Source: Oxalobacteraceae bacterium (GTDB taxonomy: Bacteria > Pseudomonadota > Gammaproteobacteria > Burkholderiales > Burkholderiaceae_D). From it: 8,182 nucleotides of DNA. Positions 1 through 6,432 of this stretch are shown piece after piece. The position numbers and the translations under genes were made by a program. Each line of letters starts with the position of its first letter. Within the stretch, counting starts at the first letter, position 1. The notes under the pieces are model-generated. The model made no database searches. It saw only the letters and a list, made by a program, of their open reading frames with translations, and was not told the origin of the DNA. Location of the stretch: NCBI GenBank assembly GCA_027485535.1, contig JAIXQV010000019.1:1-8182 (forward strand), read 5' to 3'.

Positions 1-419
1 GAAGTCGCTGGGTTGTTGTTAGCCTGGGATTCAAGGGGGCGCCTCTCCATACCGCTTTCAGTACGCACGCTAGCGGCCTTGTTGTCCTCCGGCGGAATGA
101 TGCGCAACTGCTGCCCGACGCGAATATCGTTTGGGTTGGATATACGATTCCAGTCGCTTAGGTCGCGCAACGACTGGCTAACTTGCTTTGAAATCTTGCC
201 TAGGGTATCCCCTTTTTTGACGGTGTAAAACCCGGGGGGATCGGCAGGCTCAGGGGCGATAGCTGTCTGCGCAATCGGTGACTTGGACTGTGCAGTCTTG
301 CTCTTTTCGCCGGTGGCAGTGCGGTCGTCGATCGGCGCATTGCCAGGAGCACCGGCACAGCCATGAAAGAGCCATGCTGCCGCGAGTAACACGACGATTT
401 TTAGCGTTGTTTGCTTCAT
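1..419 (-). CDS. nlpD: NlpD-like LysM murein-binding lipoprotein, N-terminal part (cut by window edge)
   Basis: Only the first 139 codons are visible. The start is ATG at 417-419, with AGGA just upstream. Residues 1-20 form a short lipoprotein signal peptide with a hydrophobic core ending LFHG-C, so Cys21 is the likely lipidated residue. A flexible, polar and Pro/Ala-rich linker follows. One LysM domain at about residues 65-107 begins YTVKKGDTLGKIS and ends with NDIRVGQQLRI; LysM binds peptidoglycan. In NlpD proteins a C-terminal M23 (LytM) domain, usually degenerate, activates the septal amidase AmiC; that part would lie beyond base 1 and is not seen. The position 28 bases downstream of pcm, after surE-pcm, matches the conserved surE-pcm-nlpD-rpoS order and supports NlpD over other LysM lipoproteins. 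In gammaproteobacteria the main rpoS promoter lies inside nlpD; whether that holds here cannot be judged. Confidence 0.88.
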   Translation of the reverse strand, partial: MKQTTLKIVVLLAAAWLFHGCAGAPGNAPIDDRTATGEKSKTAQSKSPIAQTAIAPEPADPPGFYTVKKGDTLGKISKQVSQSLRDLSDWNRISNPNDIRVGQQLRIIPPEDNKAASVRTESGMERRPLESQANNNPAT

Positions 420-447
420 TGGTCCTGCTCTGAAAACGGTATCAGCC

Positions 448-1317
448 TTAGCCAAACGTACCCGGCCGCATCGGCACGAAATGACAAGGCTCCAGTAAAT
501 CTGCCATCCATTCATTCGGCTTGGTGCGAACGACCAGCTTGAGACGCTGAGAGCGCTCACCGACCGGCGCAATCAAACGCCCGCCCAGCGCCATTTGGTC
601 CAGAAGTGCCTGCGGCACGTCCAATCCGGCCGCCGCCAGAATGATGCCATCGAACGGTCCGCACTGGGGCAAGCCCAACATACCATCGCCATAGTGCAGC
701 CGCAGATTAGGAATACACAGCGCACGCAAGTTGCTGCGAGCCAGTTCGTGCAGTGGCCGCATACGCTCAATCGAGTAGACCTCATCGGCCACCTGCGCCA
801 GCACCGCTGCTTGATAACCACAGCCGGTACCGATCTCCAGTACCCGGCCCAGCTTTCCATTGACGCCCTCGCGAAGTAACTCGATCATGCGCGCGACAAT
901 CGAGGGCTTGGAAATCGTCTGGTGGTAGCCAATAGGTAATGCGGTATCGACGTAGGCTTGCGAGGCTAGCCCAGGCTCCAAAAAGTAATGCCGAGGGACG
1001 CTCTCAATGGCCGCTAGCACCGCCGCATCCTTGACGCCCTGCTGCGCGATTTTGCGCACCATCGCTTTACGTACTGCTTCAGAGACCAGAGGCACATCCG
1101 ACGTGGCTTCAGCGACAGTAGATGGACGCTGCGGCTTGGCTGCAACAGCAGGCATCGTTGCCGGGCGCGTGTTGGTCGTCCCTTCCGTGGCGTTGCGAGT
1201 CGCGGTTTGTGTACTGTGAGTACGTTGCGGCGCGGCTTTACTGCGGCCAGATAGCCCGGTCACAAAATCAAGCGTCAGCGGAAATCGCTTCTTGGGTTGG
1301 CTCTCGCTCTCGCTCAT
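448..1317 (-). CDS. pcm: Protein-L-isoaspartate O-methyltransferase with long N-terminal extension
   Basis: Pcm transfers a methyl group from S-adenosylmethionine to the side-chain carboxyl of L-isoaspartate in aged proteins, starting their repair. The conserved core begins near residue 86 (MVRKIAQQGV) and contains SVPRHYF, LPIGYHQTISKPS with the family's active-site Ser at 136, the AdoMet motif LEIGTGCGYQAAVLA (160-174), HYGDG (208-212) and the C-terminal HFVPMRPG. The protein is 289 residues against about 208 in E. coli: the first roughly 75 are low-complexity, rich in Thr, Ala, Arg and Pro, and look disordered. The ATG at 1315-1317 overlaps the surE stop as ATGA, which favours this long start; an in-frame ATG at codon 86 lines up with the E. 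coli start and remains a possible alternative. The ATGA overlap suggests coupled translation with surE. The enzyme is expected to be cytoplasmic. Confidence 0.95.
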   Translation of the reverse strand: MSESESQPKKRFPLTLDFVTGLSGRSKAAPQRTHSTQTATRNATEGTTNTRPATMPAVAAKPQRPSTVAEATSDVPLVSEAVRKAMVRKIAQQGVKDAAVLAAIESVPRHYFLEPGLASQAYVDTALPIGYHQTISKPSIVARMIELLREGVNGKLGRVLEIGTGCGYQAAVLAQVADEVYSIERMRPLHELARSNLRALCIPNLRLHYGDGMLGLPQCGPFDGIILAAAGLDVPQALLDQMALGGRLIAPVGERSQRLKLVVRTKPNEWMADLLEPCHFVPMRPGTFG

Positions 1318-2051
1318 CGTAGCACCGTCCGCAACCGTTCTAACTGAGGGCCATGCGTCAGATCGATCTGTAACGGTGTCACCGACACCCAGCCCTGCTC
1401 CGTCGCATGAAAATCGGTTCCCTCGCCAGCATCTTTGGCCCGGCCCGCTGGACCAATCCAGAAAATCTCTTTGCCATGCGGATCCGACGAGCGGATCACT
1501 GGCTCTGATTCATGTCGCTTGCCAAGCCGTGTCGCCACCACTTTGTTGAGGGCGGCGTACGGGCGATTTGGAATGTTCACATTCAGCAGGAATGGCATAG
1601 TCAGCGCATCCAAGTTCCGCTGGACGATATCTTTCGCCAGGCGCGCAGCGGCGTCCAGCTCCGACCAACCATGATCAACCTGAGAGAAAGCAATGGCCGG
1701 GATGCCGAACAGGAAGCCTTCAGTGGCAGCAGCAACGGTGCCCGAGTAGAGCGTATCGTCGCCCATGTTCTGGCCCTGATTGATGCCGGACACCACCAGA
1801 TCGGGGCGTTCGTCAAGCAATCCGGTCAGCGCGATATGGACGCAATCGCTGGGGGTGCCGTTGATCGAGTAGTAGCCCTTATCGGATTTCATGACGCGCA
1901 AGGGCCGGTCGAGCGTGAGCGAGTTTGAGGAGCCAGAGCGATTACTATCTGGTGCCACCACGACGATGTCAGCAAACGAAGACAGCTGATCAGCAAGTGC
2001 GTTGATTCCGGGGGCTAGGTAGCCATCATCGTTGCTGATCAGGATTTTCAT
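1314..2051 (-). CDS. surE: 5'/3'-nucleotidase SurE (stationary-phase survival protein)
   Basis: SurE is a metal-dependent phosphatase that removes phosphate from nucleoside 5'- and 3'-monophosphates, and in E. coli also acts on short polyphosphate. The 245-residue protein has the complete family signature: MKILISNDDG at the N-terminus (metal ligands Asp8 and Asp9), APDSNRSGSSNSLTL with Ser39, NGTPSDCV, VVSGINQGQNMGDD with the metal-ligand Asn at 91, YSGTVAAATEG, and FWIGPAG followed by GTDFHATEQGWVSVTPL. I chose the ATG at 2049-2051 because the family starts directly at M(K/R)ILxSNDDG. An in-frame ATG eight codons upstream (2073-2075) would add MRSGKIAP, which is atypical. Neither start has a strong Shine-Dalgarno; AGGT lies 12 bases before the chosen ATG. 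The gene begins 52 bases after yoaA and its TGA overlaps the pcm start. Confidence 0.96.
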   Translation of the reverse strand: MKILISNDDGYLAPGINALADQLSSFADIVVVAPDSNRSGSSNSLTLDRPLRVMKSDKGYYSINGTPSDCVHIALTGLLDERPDLVVSGINQGQNMGDDTLYSGTVAAATEGFLFGIPAIAFSQVDHGWSELDAAARLAKDIVQRNLDALTMPFLLNVNIPNRPYAALNKVVATRLGKRHESEPVIRSSDPHGKEIFWIGPAGRAKDAGEGTDFHATEQGWVSVTPLQIDLTHGPQLERLRTVLR

Positions 2052-2103
2052 CGGCGCGATTTTACCTGAACGCATTCCCGACGCGGAGGCGGTTTGAGGC
2101 AGC

Positions 2104-4089
2104 TCAACACGGCGCGTTCAACAAAAAATTCTGGACTTCCTTCAGGTCCCGCGTCCGTGCAAAGGGCGGCAGGCTCTGCCAGATCCGACGACCATAGGGT
2201 TTTGAGATGAGTCGCGGATCGCAAATCATGAGCACACCACGATCATGCTCATCCCGAATCAAGCGACCGGCTCCCTGCTTTAGCGAGATGATGGCCTCGG
2301 GCAGCTGATGATGCATGAACCCATTCTGACCACGCCGCTCCATCGCGGCGATACGCGCCGCCAGTACCGGATCATCGGGCGGTGCGAACGGTAACTTGTC
2401 GATAATAACCAACGACAGAGCGTCGCCGCGCACATCAACACCCTCCCAAAAGCTCTGACTACCCACCAACACCGCATTGCCTGCGCTGCGGAAGCGCTCG
2501 AGCAACTCGTTTCGGCCCAGCTCACCCTGTATGAGTAATGGCCACGGTAGCTGACGCTCGGCAAATAACTCACGTAGCCGCTCGCTGGCGCGTCTGACAG
2601 CGCGCAAGGTGGTACAGAGCAAGAAAGCACGGCCACCAGCCGACTCGATCACCGGAAGCGCAGCATCGATCACTGCATCGGTGTAAGCGATTGAACTGGG
2701 GTCGGGCAGATCAGCGGGCACATACAGCAAAGCCTGTCGCGCGTAGTCAAACGGACTCGGCCAGCTTTTGGCGGTGGCGAGCTCAAGACCCATCTGCGAA
2801 GTGAAATGGGAGAAATCATTTTTCGCCGCCAGCGTCGCCGAGGTGAAAATCCAGGCGCGCGGTGCGCCTTCACGCTGTTTGTTAAAGATGGGTGCAATCG
2901 AGAGCGGCGTTCGGTGTAGCTGCAAGGATTGCGAAAATGCCTCGACCCACAATACTTCAGCTTGCTCACCTTCTGATGCCACCGACAGGTTCCATCGATC
3001 CAGCATCAAGCCAAGCTCCGATGCCCGTGCGCGGCACTGCTCGATAGTCTCGGCACGCTCGGCCTGCGTCGCCACAATCTCGACCAAGTGTGCCAGCATT
3101 GCTTTCAGGTGCGCTAACGCCGGAAAGAACGCGCTGCTCTCTGCAATCTGCTGGTAGGCCAGCTTGGCGCCTTCGACCGGAAAGCTGAGGCGCAGATCTC
3201 GCGCGGCCTTCTCGACGCTGGATACCAACGCGCCCCAATCTGCGCCGTCGCGCGCGTGAGCCAGACCTTCTGCCAGCACATCACGGCACAGCTCCATCAC
3301 CTGCGTCGTCGACACCGTCTCACCAAAAAACAAAGTAGCCGTATCGGGCAACTGGTGCGCCTCATCAAAAATGATGGTGTTTGCGGTCGGCAGTAACTCA
3401 GCGACGCCTGTGTCTTTCAACGCCACATCAGCGAAAAAAAGATGGTGATTCACTACGACCACATCGGCCTGCTGCGCATCACGCCTGGCCTTCATGACGA
3501 AGCAATCCTGGTAGTGCTTGCACTCGGCACCGGCACAATTATCCCGGGTAGAGGTCACCAAATTCCATACCGAGGCATTTTCAGGGACACGGGAGAGCTC
3601 GGATTTATCGCCGCTACGCGTAGTCTTGATAAAGCGACCAATCTCGCGCAGGTAGCCAACATCCTCACGCGCGGTCAGACGTCCATTTTGCAGCGTACGG
3701 TCGAGGTGAAAATGGCAAACATAGTTAGCGCGTCCCTTGAGCAGCGCGATACTCACCGGCGCATTCAGTGCTTTACGCACGACTGGGATATCGCGCAGAA
3801 AGAGTTGGTCTTGCAGGTTGCGGGTACCGGTCGAGACAATCACCTTGCCACCCCAAAGCAACGCCGGCACCAAGTAAGCGAATGTCTTCCCCGTACCCGT
3901 GCCAGCCTCAGCCAGCAGCGTGGATTGCGTCGAGATTGCCTGCGCCACTGCGCGAGCCATATCGGCCTGCGACTGCCTTGGTCGAAAGTCGGGGATGTGC
4001 TCTGCGAGTCGACCAGTGGCCGAAAACAATGCATCAACCTCGGCATCATGAATGCCGACAGAATCGGTGGTGGCAGGCGTTTCGGTCAA
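2104..4089 (-). CDS. yoaA: YoaA-type iron-sulfur superfamily 2 DNA helicase (DinG/XPD family)
   Basis: Predicted ATP-dependent 5'-3' DNA helicase of the XPD/DinG family, likely acting in DNA damage tolerance. The 661-residue protein has a Q-motif-like FRPRQSQ (35-41), Walker A EAGTGTGKT (61-69), four cysteines placed as in the XPD-type 4Fe-4S domain (Cys125, 185, 190, 196; spacing C-x4-C-x5-C in the last three), VVVVNHHLFFAD (210-221), the DEAH box (242-245), FTSATL, SFWEGVDVRGD and the motif VI segment QGAGRLIR near the C-terminus. Length and these segments match E. coli YoaA (636 residues) better than DinG (716), so I call it YoaA; annotation pipelines may call it DinG. In E. coli YoaA pairs with HolC, the chi subunit of DNA polymerase III; no holC is visible here. 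The start appears to be TTG at 4087-4089: the next in-frame ATG is codon 44, inside the conserved region. No clear Shine-Dalgarno is seen. It begins 14 bases after the DUF465 gene. Confidence 0.93.
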   Translation of the reverse strand: MTETPATTDSVGIHDAEVDALFSATGRLAEHIPDFRPRQSQADMARAVAQAISTQSTLLAEAGTGTGKTFAYLVPALLWGGKVIVSTGTRNLQDQLFLRDIPVVRKALNAPVSIALLKGRANYVCHFHLDRTLQNGRLTAREDVGYLREIGRFIKTTRSGDKSELSRVPENASVWNLVTSTRDNCAGAECKHYQDCFVMKARRDAQQADVVVVNHHLFFADVALKDTGVAELLPTANTIIFDEAHQLPDTATLFFGETVSTTQVMELCRDVLAEGLAHARDGADWGALVSSVEKAARDLRLSFPVEGAKLAYQQIAESSAFFPALAHLKAMLAHLVEIVATQAERAETIEQCRARASELGLMLDRWNLSVASEGEQAEVLWVEAFSQSLQLHRTPLSIAPIFNKQREGAPRAWIFTSATLAAKNDFSHFTSQMGLELATAKSWPSPFDYARQALLYVPADLPDPSSIAYTDAVIDAALPVIESAGGRAFLLCTTLRAVRRASERLRELFAERQLPWPLLIQGELGRNELLERFRSAGNAVLVGSQSFWEGVDVRGDALSLVIIDKLPFAPPDDPVLAARIAAMERRGQNGFMHHQLPEAIISLKQGAGRLIRDEHDRGVLMICDPRLISKPYGRRIWQSLPPFARTRDLKEVQNFLLNAPC

Positions 4090-4103
4090 AATGCGATAGG
4101 CCG

Positions 4104-4307
4104 TCAGGCAGGGATATCAGGAACCAGCAGCATCTTCAGCTGCAGTACCTGATCCTTGAGTTGCAGCTTACGTTTCTTCAAGCGCGTAAGCAGTAAGTCA
4201 TCGCGAGTAGCCAGATCAGCCAAACGCAAAATCGCTTCGTCGAGATCGCGATGCTCAATCTCCAAGGCGACAATCCGTTCCCGCAGTTGCTCAGGGTCGA
4301 GGCTCAT
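4104..4307 (-). CDS. DUF465 / YdcH-like small protein
   Basis: A 67-residue, highly charged and probably all-helical protein with the pattern of a short helical hairpin or coiled coil. The segment RLKKRKLQLKDQVLQLK (42-58) closely resembles the MKKQKLQLKDEML stretch of E. coli YdcH, the reference for Pfam DUF465, and the C-terminal VPDIPA is typical of betaproteobacterial members as I recall them. The molecular function of the family is unknown. The ATG at 4305-4307 lies inside the end of the upstream gene, overlapping by 17 bases in another frame. No Shine-Dalgarno is evident, so translation probably depends on ribosomes finishing the upstream gene. A longer reading in this frame reaching 4550 exists, but its extra N-terminal part overlaps the upstream gene and does not look like a protein domain. 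Confidence 0.85.
   Translation of the reverse strand: MSLDPEQLRERIVALEIEHRDLDEAILRLADLATRDDLLLTRLKKRKLQLKDQVLQLKMLLVPDIPA
4291..4307 (-). other. 17-base overlap of two genes in different frames
   Basis: The start of the DUF465 gene (ATG at 4305-4307) lies inside the end of the exported-protein gene (TGA at 4291-4293). The bases encode DEPRP-stop in one frame and MSLDP in the other. With no visible Shine-Dalgarno for the second gene, this arrangement suggests translational coupling. Confidence 0.8.
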
Positions 4308-4815
4308 CTGCAGGTGTTGTTTCTTTTGGCGGGGTGACGGAGGCAGGCTCACCCGCTTCAGCATTCTCAGCCTTGCGAGCAGAACCAGTGATCGAGATGG
4401 ATTTGGCGCGTTGTTCAGCCGCGCGACGCTCTCGCTCAGCGACAGCGCGGTCCCGACCGGCGGCACGCTCGCGTCGTAACAGCGCATTGGCCTCCACTTC
4501 GACGCGCCGCACCGCTTTGTTCGCGCGTCGCTCGCTATCGCGCAGATCATTCAGACAAGACGAGGTAAAAAAATCCTCGTAGCATTGGGCACGTTGATAC
4601 GCTACTCGACGTTCAATTTCCGCACGGGCGTCCGGAACTAAAGCAAGTGCGGCATTAGCGCGCGCTATCGTCTCAATCGACTGAGGGGGAAATTGTGTCG
4701 CCAAAGCCTGCTCGGCAGCGCCAGTCGCAGCGATGGACTGTGCGCCAACGATTGAGTAGCTTAGCGATAAGCTAGCCGCAACAATCAATACCGCAAACTT
4801 TTTTCTCAGTACCAA
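4291..4815 (-). CDS. Predicted exported, charged protein of unknown function with a cysteine pair
   Basis: A 174-residue protein with a signal peptide: basic start (MVLRKK), hydrophobic core to about residue 22, and a likely cleavage site near VGA-QS (25/26). The mature part has two cysteines in CYEDFFTSSCLNDLRD (Cys78 and Cys87), which could form a disulfide in the periplasm. A strongly charged Arg/Glu/Ala helix of coiled-coil type follows (about 90-137), then a Pro/Glu/Thr-rich tail. I recall similar short exported proteins with a Cys-x8-Cys pair before a charged helix in Burkholderiales, all of unknown function; this is a resemblance, not a database match. The start seems to be TTG at 4813-4815, with CGGGA about six bases upstream and 15 bases after the zapE stop; a CTG at codon 3 is the only nearby alternative. 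No function can be assigned. The location beside zapE and the signal peptide suggest an envelope role, which is inference. Confidence 0.75.
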   Translation of the reverse strand: MVLRKKFAVLIVAASLSLSYSIVGAQSIAATGAAEQALATQFPPQSIETIARANAALALVPDARAEIERRVAYQRAQCYEDFFTSSCLNDLRDSERRANKAVRRVEVEANALLRRERAAGRDRAVAERERRAAEQRAKSISITGSARKAENAEAGEPASVTPPKETTPADEPRP

Positions 4816-4830
4816 AATATCCCGTTTCGC

Positions 4831-5943
4831 TCAATCAGCAGTTTCTCTGACCATTGCTGCAGCAGACTGTCGGCGCTCGCTTTCTTTGTACTCGCGAGAT
4901 TGCATCTCGACGATACGCGACACTGCTCGCTGAAACTCAGTTGCAAAACTACCCTCGGTGAACAGCAGCTCCGGCGCAACTTCTGCCGATATCAGCAGCT
5001 TGATCCGGTGGTCATAGAGCACATCCACTAGCCAAGTGAATCGACGAGCCTCAGAGGCCATCTCAGCCGACATCTTCGGCACGTCCGACAAAATCACCGT
5101 GTGAAAGCGGTTCGCAATTTCGAGGTAATCGTTTTGAGAGCGCGCGGTACCACAGAGCGTCGCAAAATCAAACCAGACTACCCCACCAGCGCGCCGTATG
5201 CAACGCAGATCTCGAGATTCTATCCTGATCTTGGGATCATCCTCAGCGGCGCCGGCGAGATCGAAAAAAGCGTGCTGCAGGGCTTCTGCCGATGCCGCCC
5301 CCAGTGGCGCATGGTAAGCCGAGACCTGCTCCAGAATGCGCTTGCGGTAGTCGGTTCCGGCGTCGACATTCAGCACGTCGAGCTTATCTTTGAGTAGCGC
5401 AATCGCCGGCAGCAGTCGATCGCGATGCAAGCCATCCGGATACAGCGCATCGGGTGCGTAGTTGGAGGTCATCACAAACGACACGCCATGATCAAACAAG
5501 GGCTGCAGCAGGTTGTACAGAATCATCGCATCCGCGATATCGGAGACATGAAATTCATCAAAACAAATCAGCCTATAGCGTTGCGCAATTTGCTCGGCCA
5601 CGACCAACAAAGGATCTTCTACATCTTTCTGCTCATCCAGTGCGTGGTGTACCTCACGCATGAACTCATGGAAGTGGATGCGTGTCTTGCGCTGCACTGG
5701 CACGACAGCATGAAAACAATCCATGAGAAATGACTTGCCACGGCCAACACCGCCCCAGAGATAGACACCGCGCGGAATATCCGGATGCCGGAGTAGTTTG
5801 GTGAGACGCGTCGAGCGCTTGGAACGGTAAGCTACCCATTCGTCAAACAAGCGCTGCAGCCGATCGACTGCCACTCGCTGTGACGGATCTGCGCTGTAGC
5901 CACGCTCAGCAAGGGAAAGCTCGTAATACTCGGTGACATTCAT
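4831..5943 (-). CDS. zapE: Cell division ATPase ZapE (AFG1 family)
   Basis: ZapE is a cytoplasmic P-loop ATPase that, in E. coli, associates with FtsZ at late constriction and destabilises FtsZ polymers. The 370-residue length matches E. coli ZapE (375). Visible motifs are the Walker A GGVGRGKS (64-71), HFHEFMREVH (90-99) which is characteristic of AFG1/ZapE, Walker B LICFDEFHVSDIADAM (125-140), the sensor-like TSN (159-161), LPAI and LNVDAGTDYR (191-200), and the C-terminal signatures SEARRFTWLVD and FQRAVSRIVEMQSREY. The ATG at 5941-5943 overlaps the stop of the upstream lipoprotein gene as ATGA, so translation is probably coupled. A zapE gene close behind odhB-lpdA is, as I recall, common in Burkholderiales; here one lipoprotein gene lies between them. 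Confidence 0.95.
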   Translation of the reverse strand: MNVTEYYELSLAERGYSADPSQRVAVDRLQRLFDEWVAYRSKRSTRLTKLLRHPDIPRGVYLWGGVGRGKSFLMDCFHAVVPVQRKTRIHFHEFMREVHHALDEQKDVEDPLLVVAEQIAQRYRLICFDEFHVSDIADAMILYNLLQPLFDHGVSFVMTSNYAPDALYPDGLHRDRLLPAIALLKDKLDVLNVDAGTDYRKRILEQVSAYHAPLGAASAEALQHAFFDLAGAAEDDPKIRIESRDLRCIRRAGGVVWFDFATLCGTARSQNDYLEIANRFHTVILSDVPKMSAEMASEARRFTWLVDVLYDHRIKLLISAEVAPELLFTEGSFATEFQRAVSRIVEMQSREYKESERRQSAAAMVRETAD

Positions 5944-6428
5944 TGCGCGTCGCCAAGCGGGGTTAGGTCGACCGCGAGTTGCGCAGGGTAGCGTTGCCGC
6001 GCCGCGCCCAAAGGGAAACCAATGCCCATCGACACCCCTATCCCACTCGCGCTACCAAAACTGCCACCACCAACACCCACGCTGACTCGGGTTCCGCTAC
6101 TGCCGACGGCGCTGCCGGGCAAACGGTAGATCACCTCAGAGGCGCGGTAGCCCGGGTGATTACAGACCACCCGCAGATCGCCATTCGGCTCACCGACGGT
6201 CACTGTTGCCGGCGTCTGCACATTCCAGCTGCCCGACAAGTTGCTGACCACGCAAGCTGCGCCAAGCACCGGCTTACCTTGGGCCGTTGATACAAGCTGT
6301 ACTTGTCCTGCCGGTGGTGAAGGCTGACTGGCGCAACTGATCAGCAATGTGACCAGTGCGCCCACCACAGCGATCCGTCGCCCGCTGCGGCTGCCTCGAG
6401 ACCTTAGGATAGTGCGCCGCGCGGGCAT
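5940..6428 (-). CDS. Predicted small outer-membrane or periplasmic lipoprotein, unknown function
   Basis: A 162-residue protein whose N-terminus has many arginines (about 19 residues), a hydrophobic segment AVVGALVTLLI and the lipobox L-I-S-C, giving Cys32 as the likely lipidated residue. The mature part has a Pro-rich linker and then a beta-sandwich-like region, GAACVVSNLSGSWNVQTPATVTVG...DLRVVCNHPGY (56-94). This pattern, with paired cysteines (59 and 89), recalls small proteobacterial lipoproteins with a GAxCxLxNxxGxWxVxTPGxVxV signature; function unknown. The C-terminal half holds a Gly/Ser-rich tract (109-137). I chose ATG 6426-6428, four bases after the lpdA stop; an upstream in-frame ATG at 6567-6569 would run 137 bases into lpdA and bury the signal peptide. 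There is no Shine-Dalgarno near the ATG, so coupling to lpdA is likely. The exact start remains uncertain because of the long arginine-rich N-region. Confidence 0.78.
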   Translation of the reverse strand: MPARRTILRSRGSRSGRRIAVVGALVTLLISCASQPSPPAGQVQLVSTAQGKPVLGAACVVSNLSGSWNVQTPATVTVGEPNGDLRVVCNHPGYRASEVIYRLPGSAVGSSGTRVSVGVGGGSFGSASGIGVSMGIGFPLGAARQRYPAQLAVDLTPLGDAQ

Positions 6429-6432
6429 GGGC

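Noticed and set aside
1300..1317. Short repeat of AGCGAG at the start of pcm, encoding SESES
   Set aside because: Only two full units plus a partial one; too short to call a phase-variable repeat.
2059..2064. TAAAAT on the minus strand as a possible -10 box for surE
   Set aside because: It ends only seven bases before the surE ATG, which would imply an almost leaderless mRNA, and no good -35 element is found 16-18 bases upstream.
3442..4152. A 236-codon open frame on the plus strand opposite the helicase gene
   Set aside because: It runs fully antisense to the conserved Walker A, iron-sulfur and DEAH regions of yoaA, shows no recognisable motif, and long antisense frames are common opposite GC-rich genes.
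4308..4550. Longer version of the DUF465 protein (148 residues)
   Set aside because: The extra N-terminal stretch overlaps the exported-protein gene, has no family resemblance, and the DUF465 domain starts properly at ATG 4305-4307.
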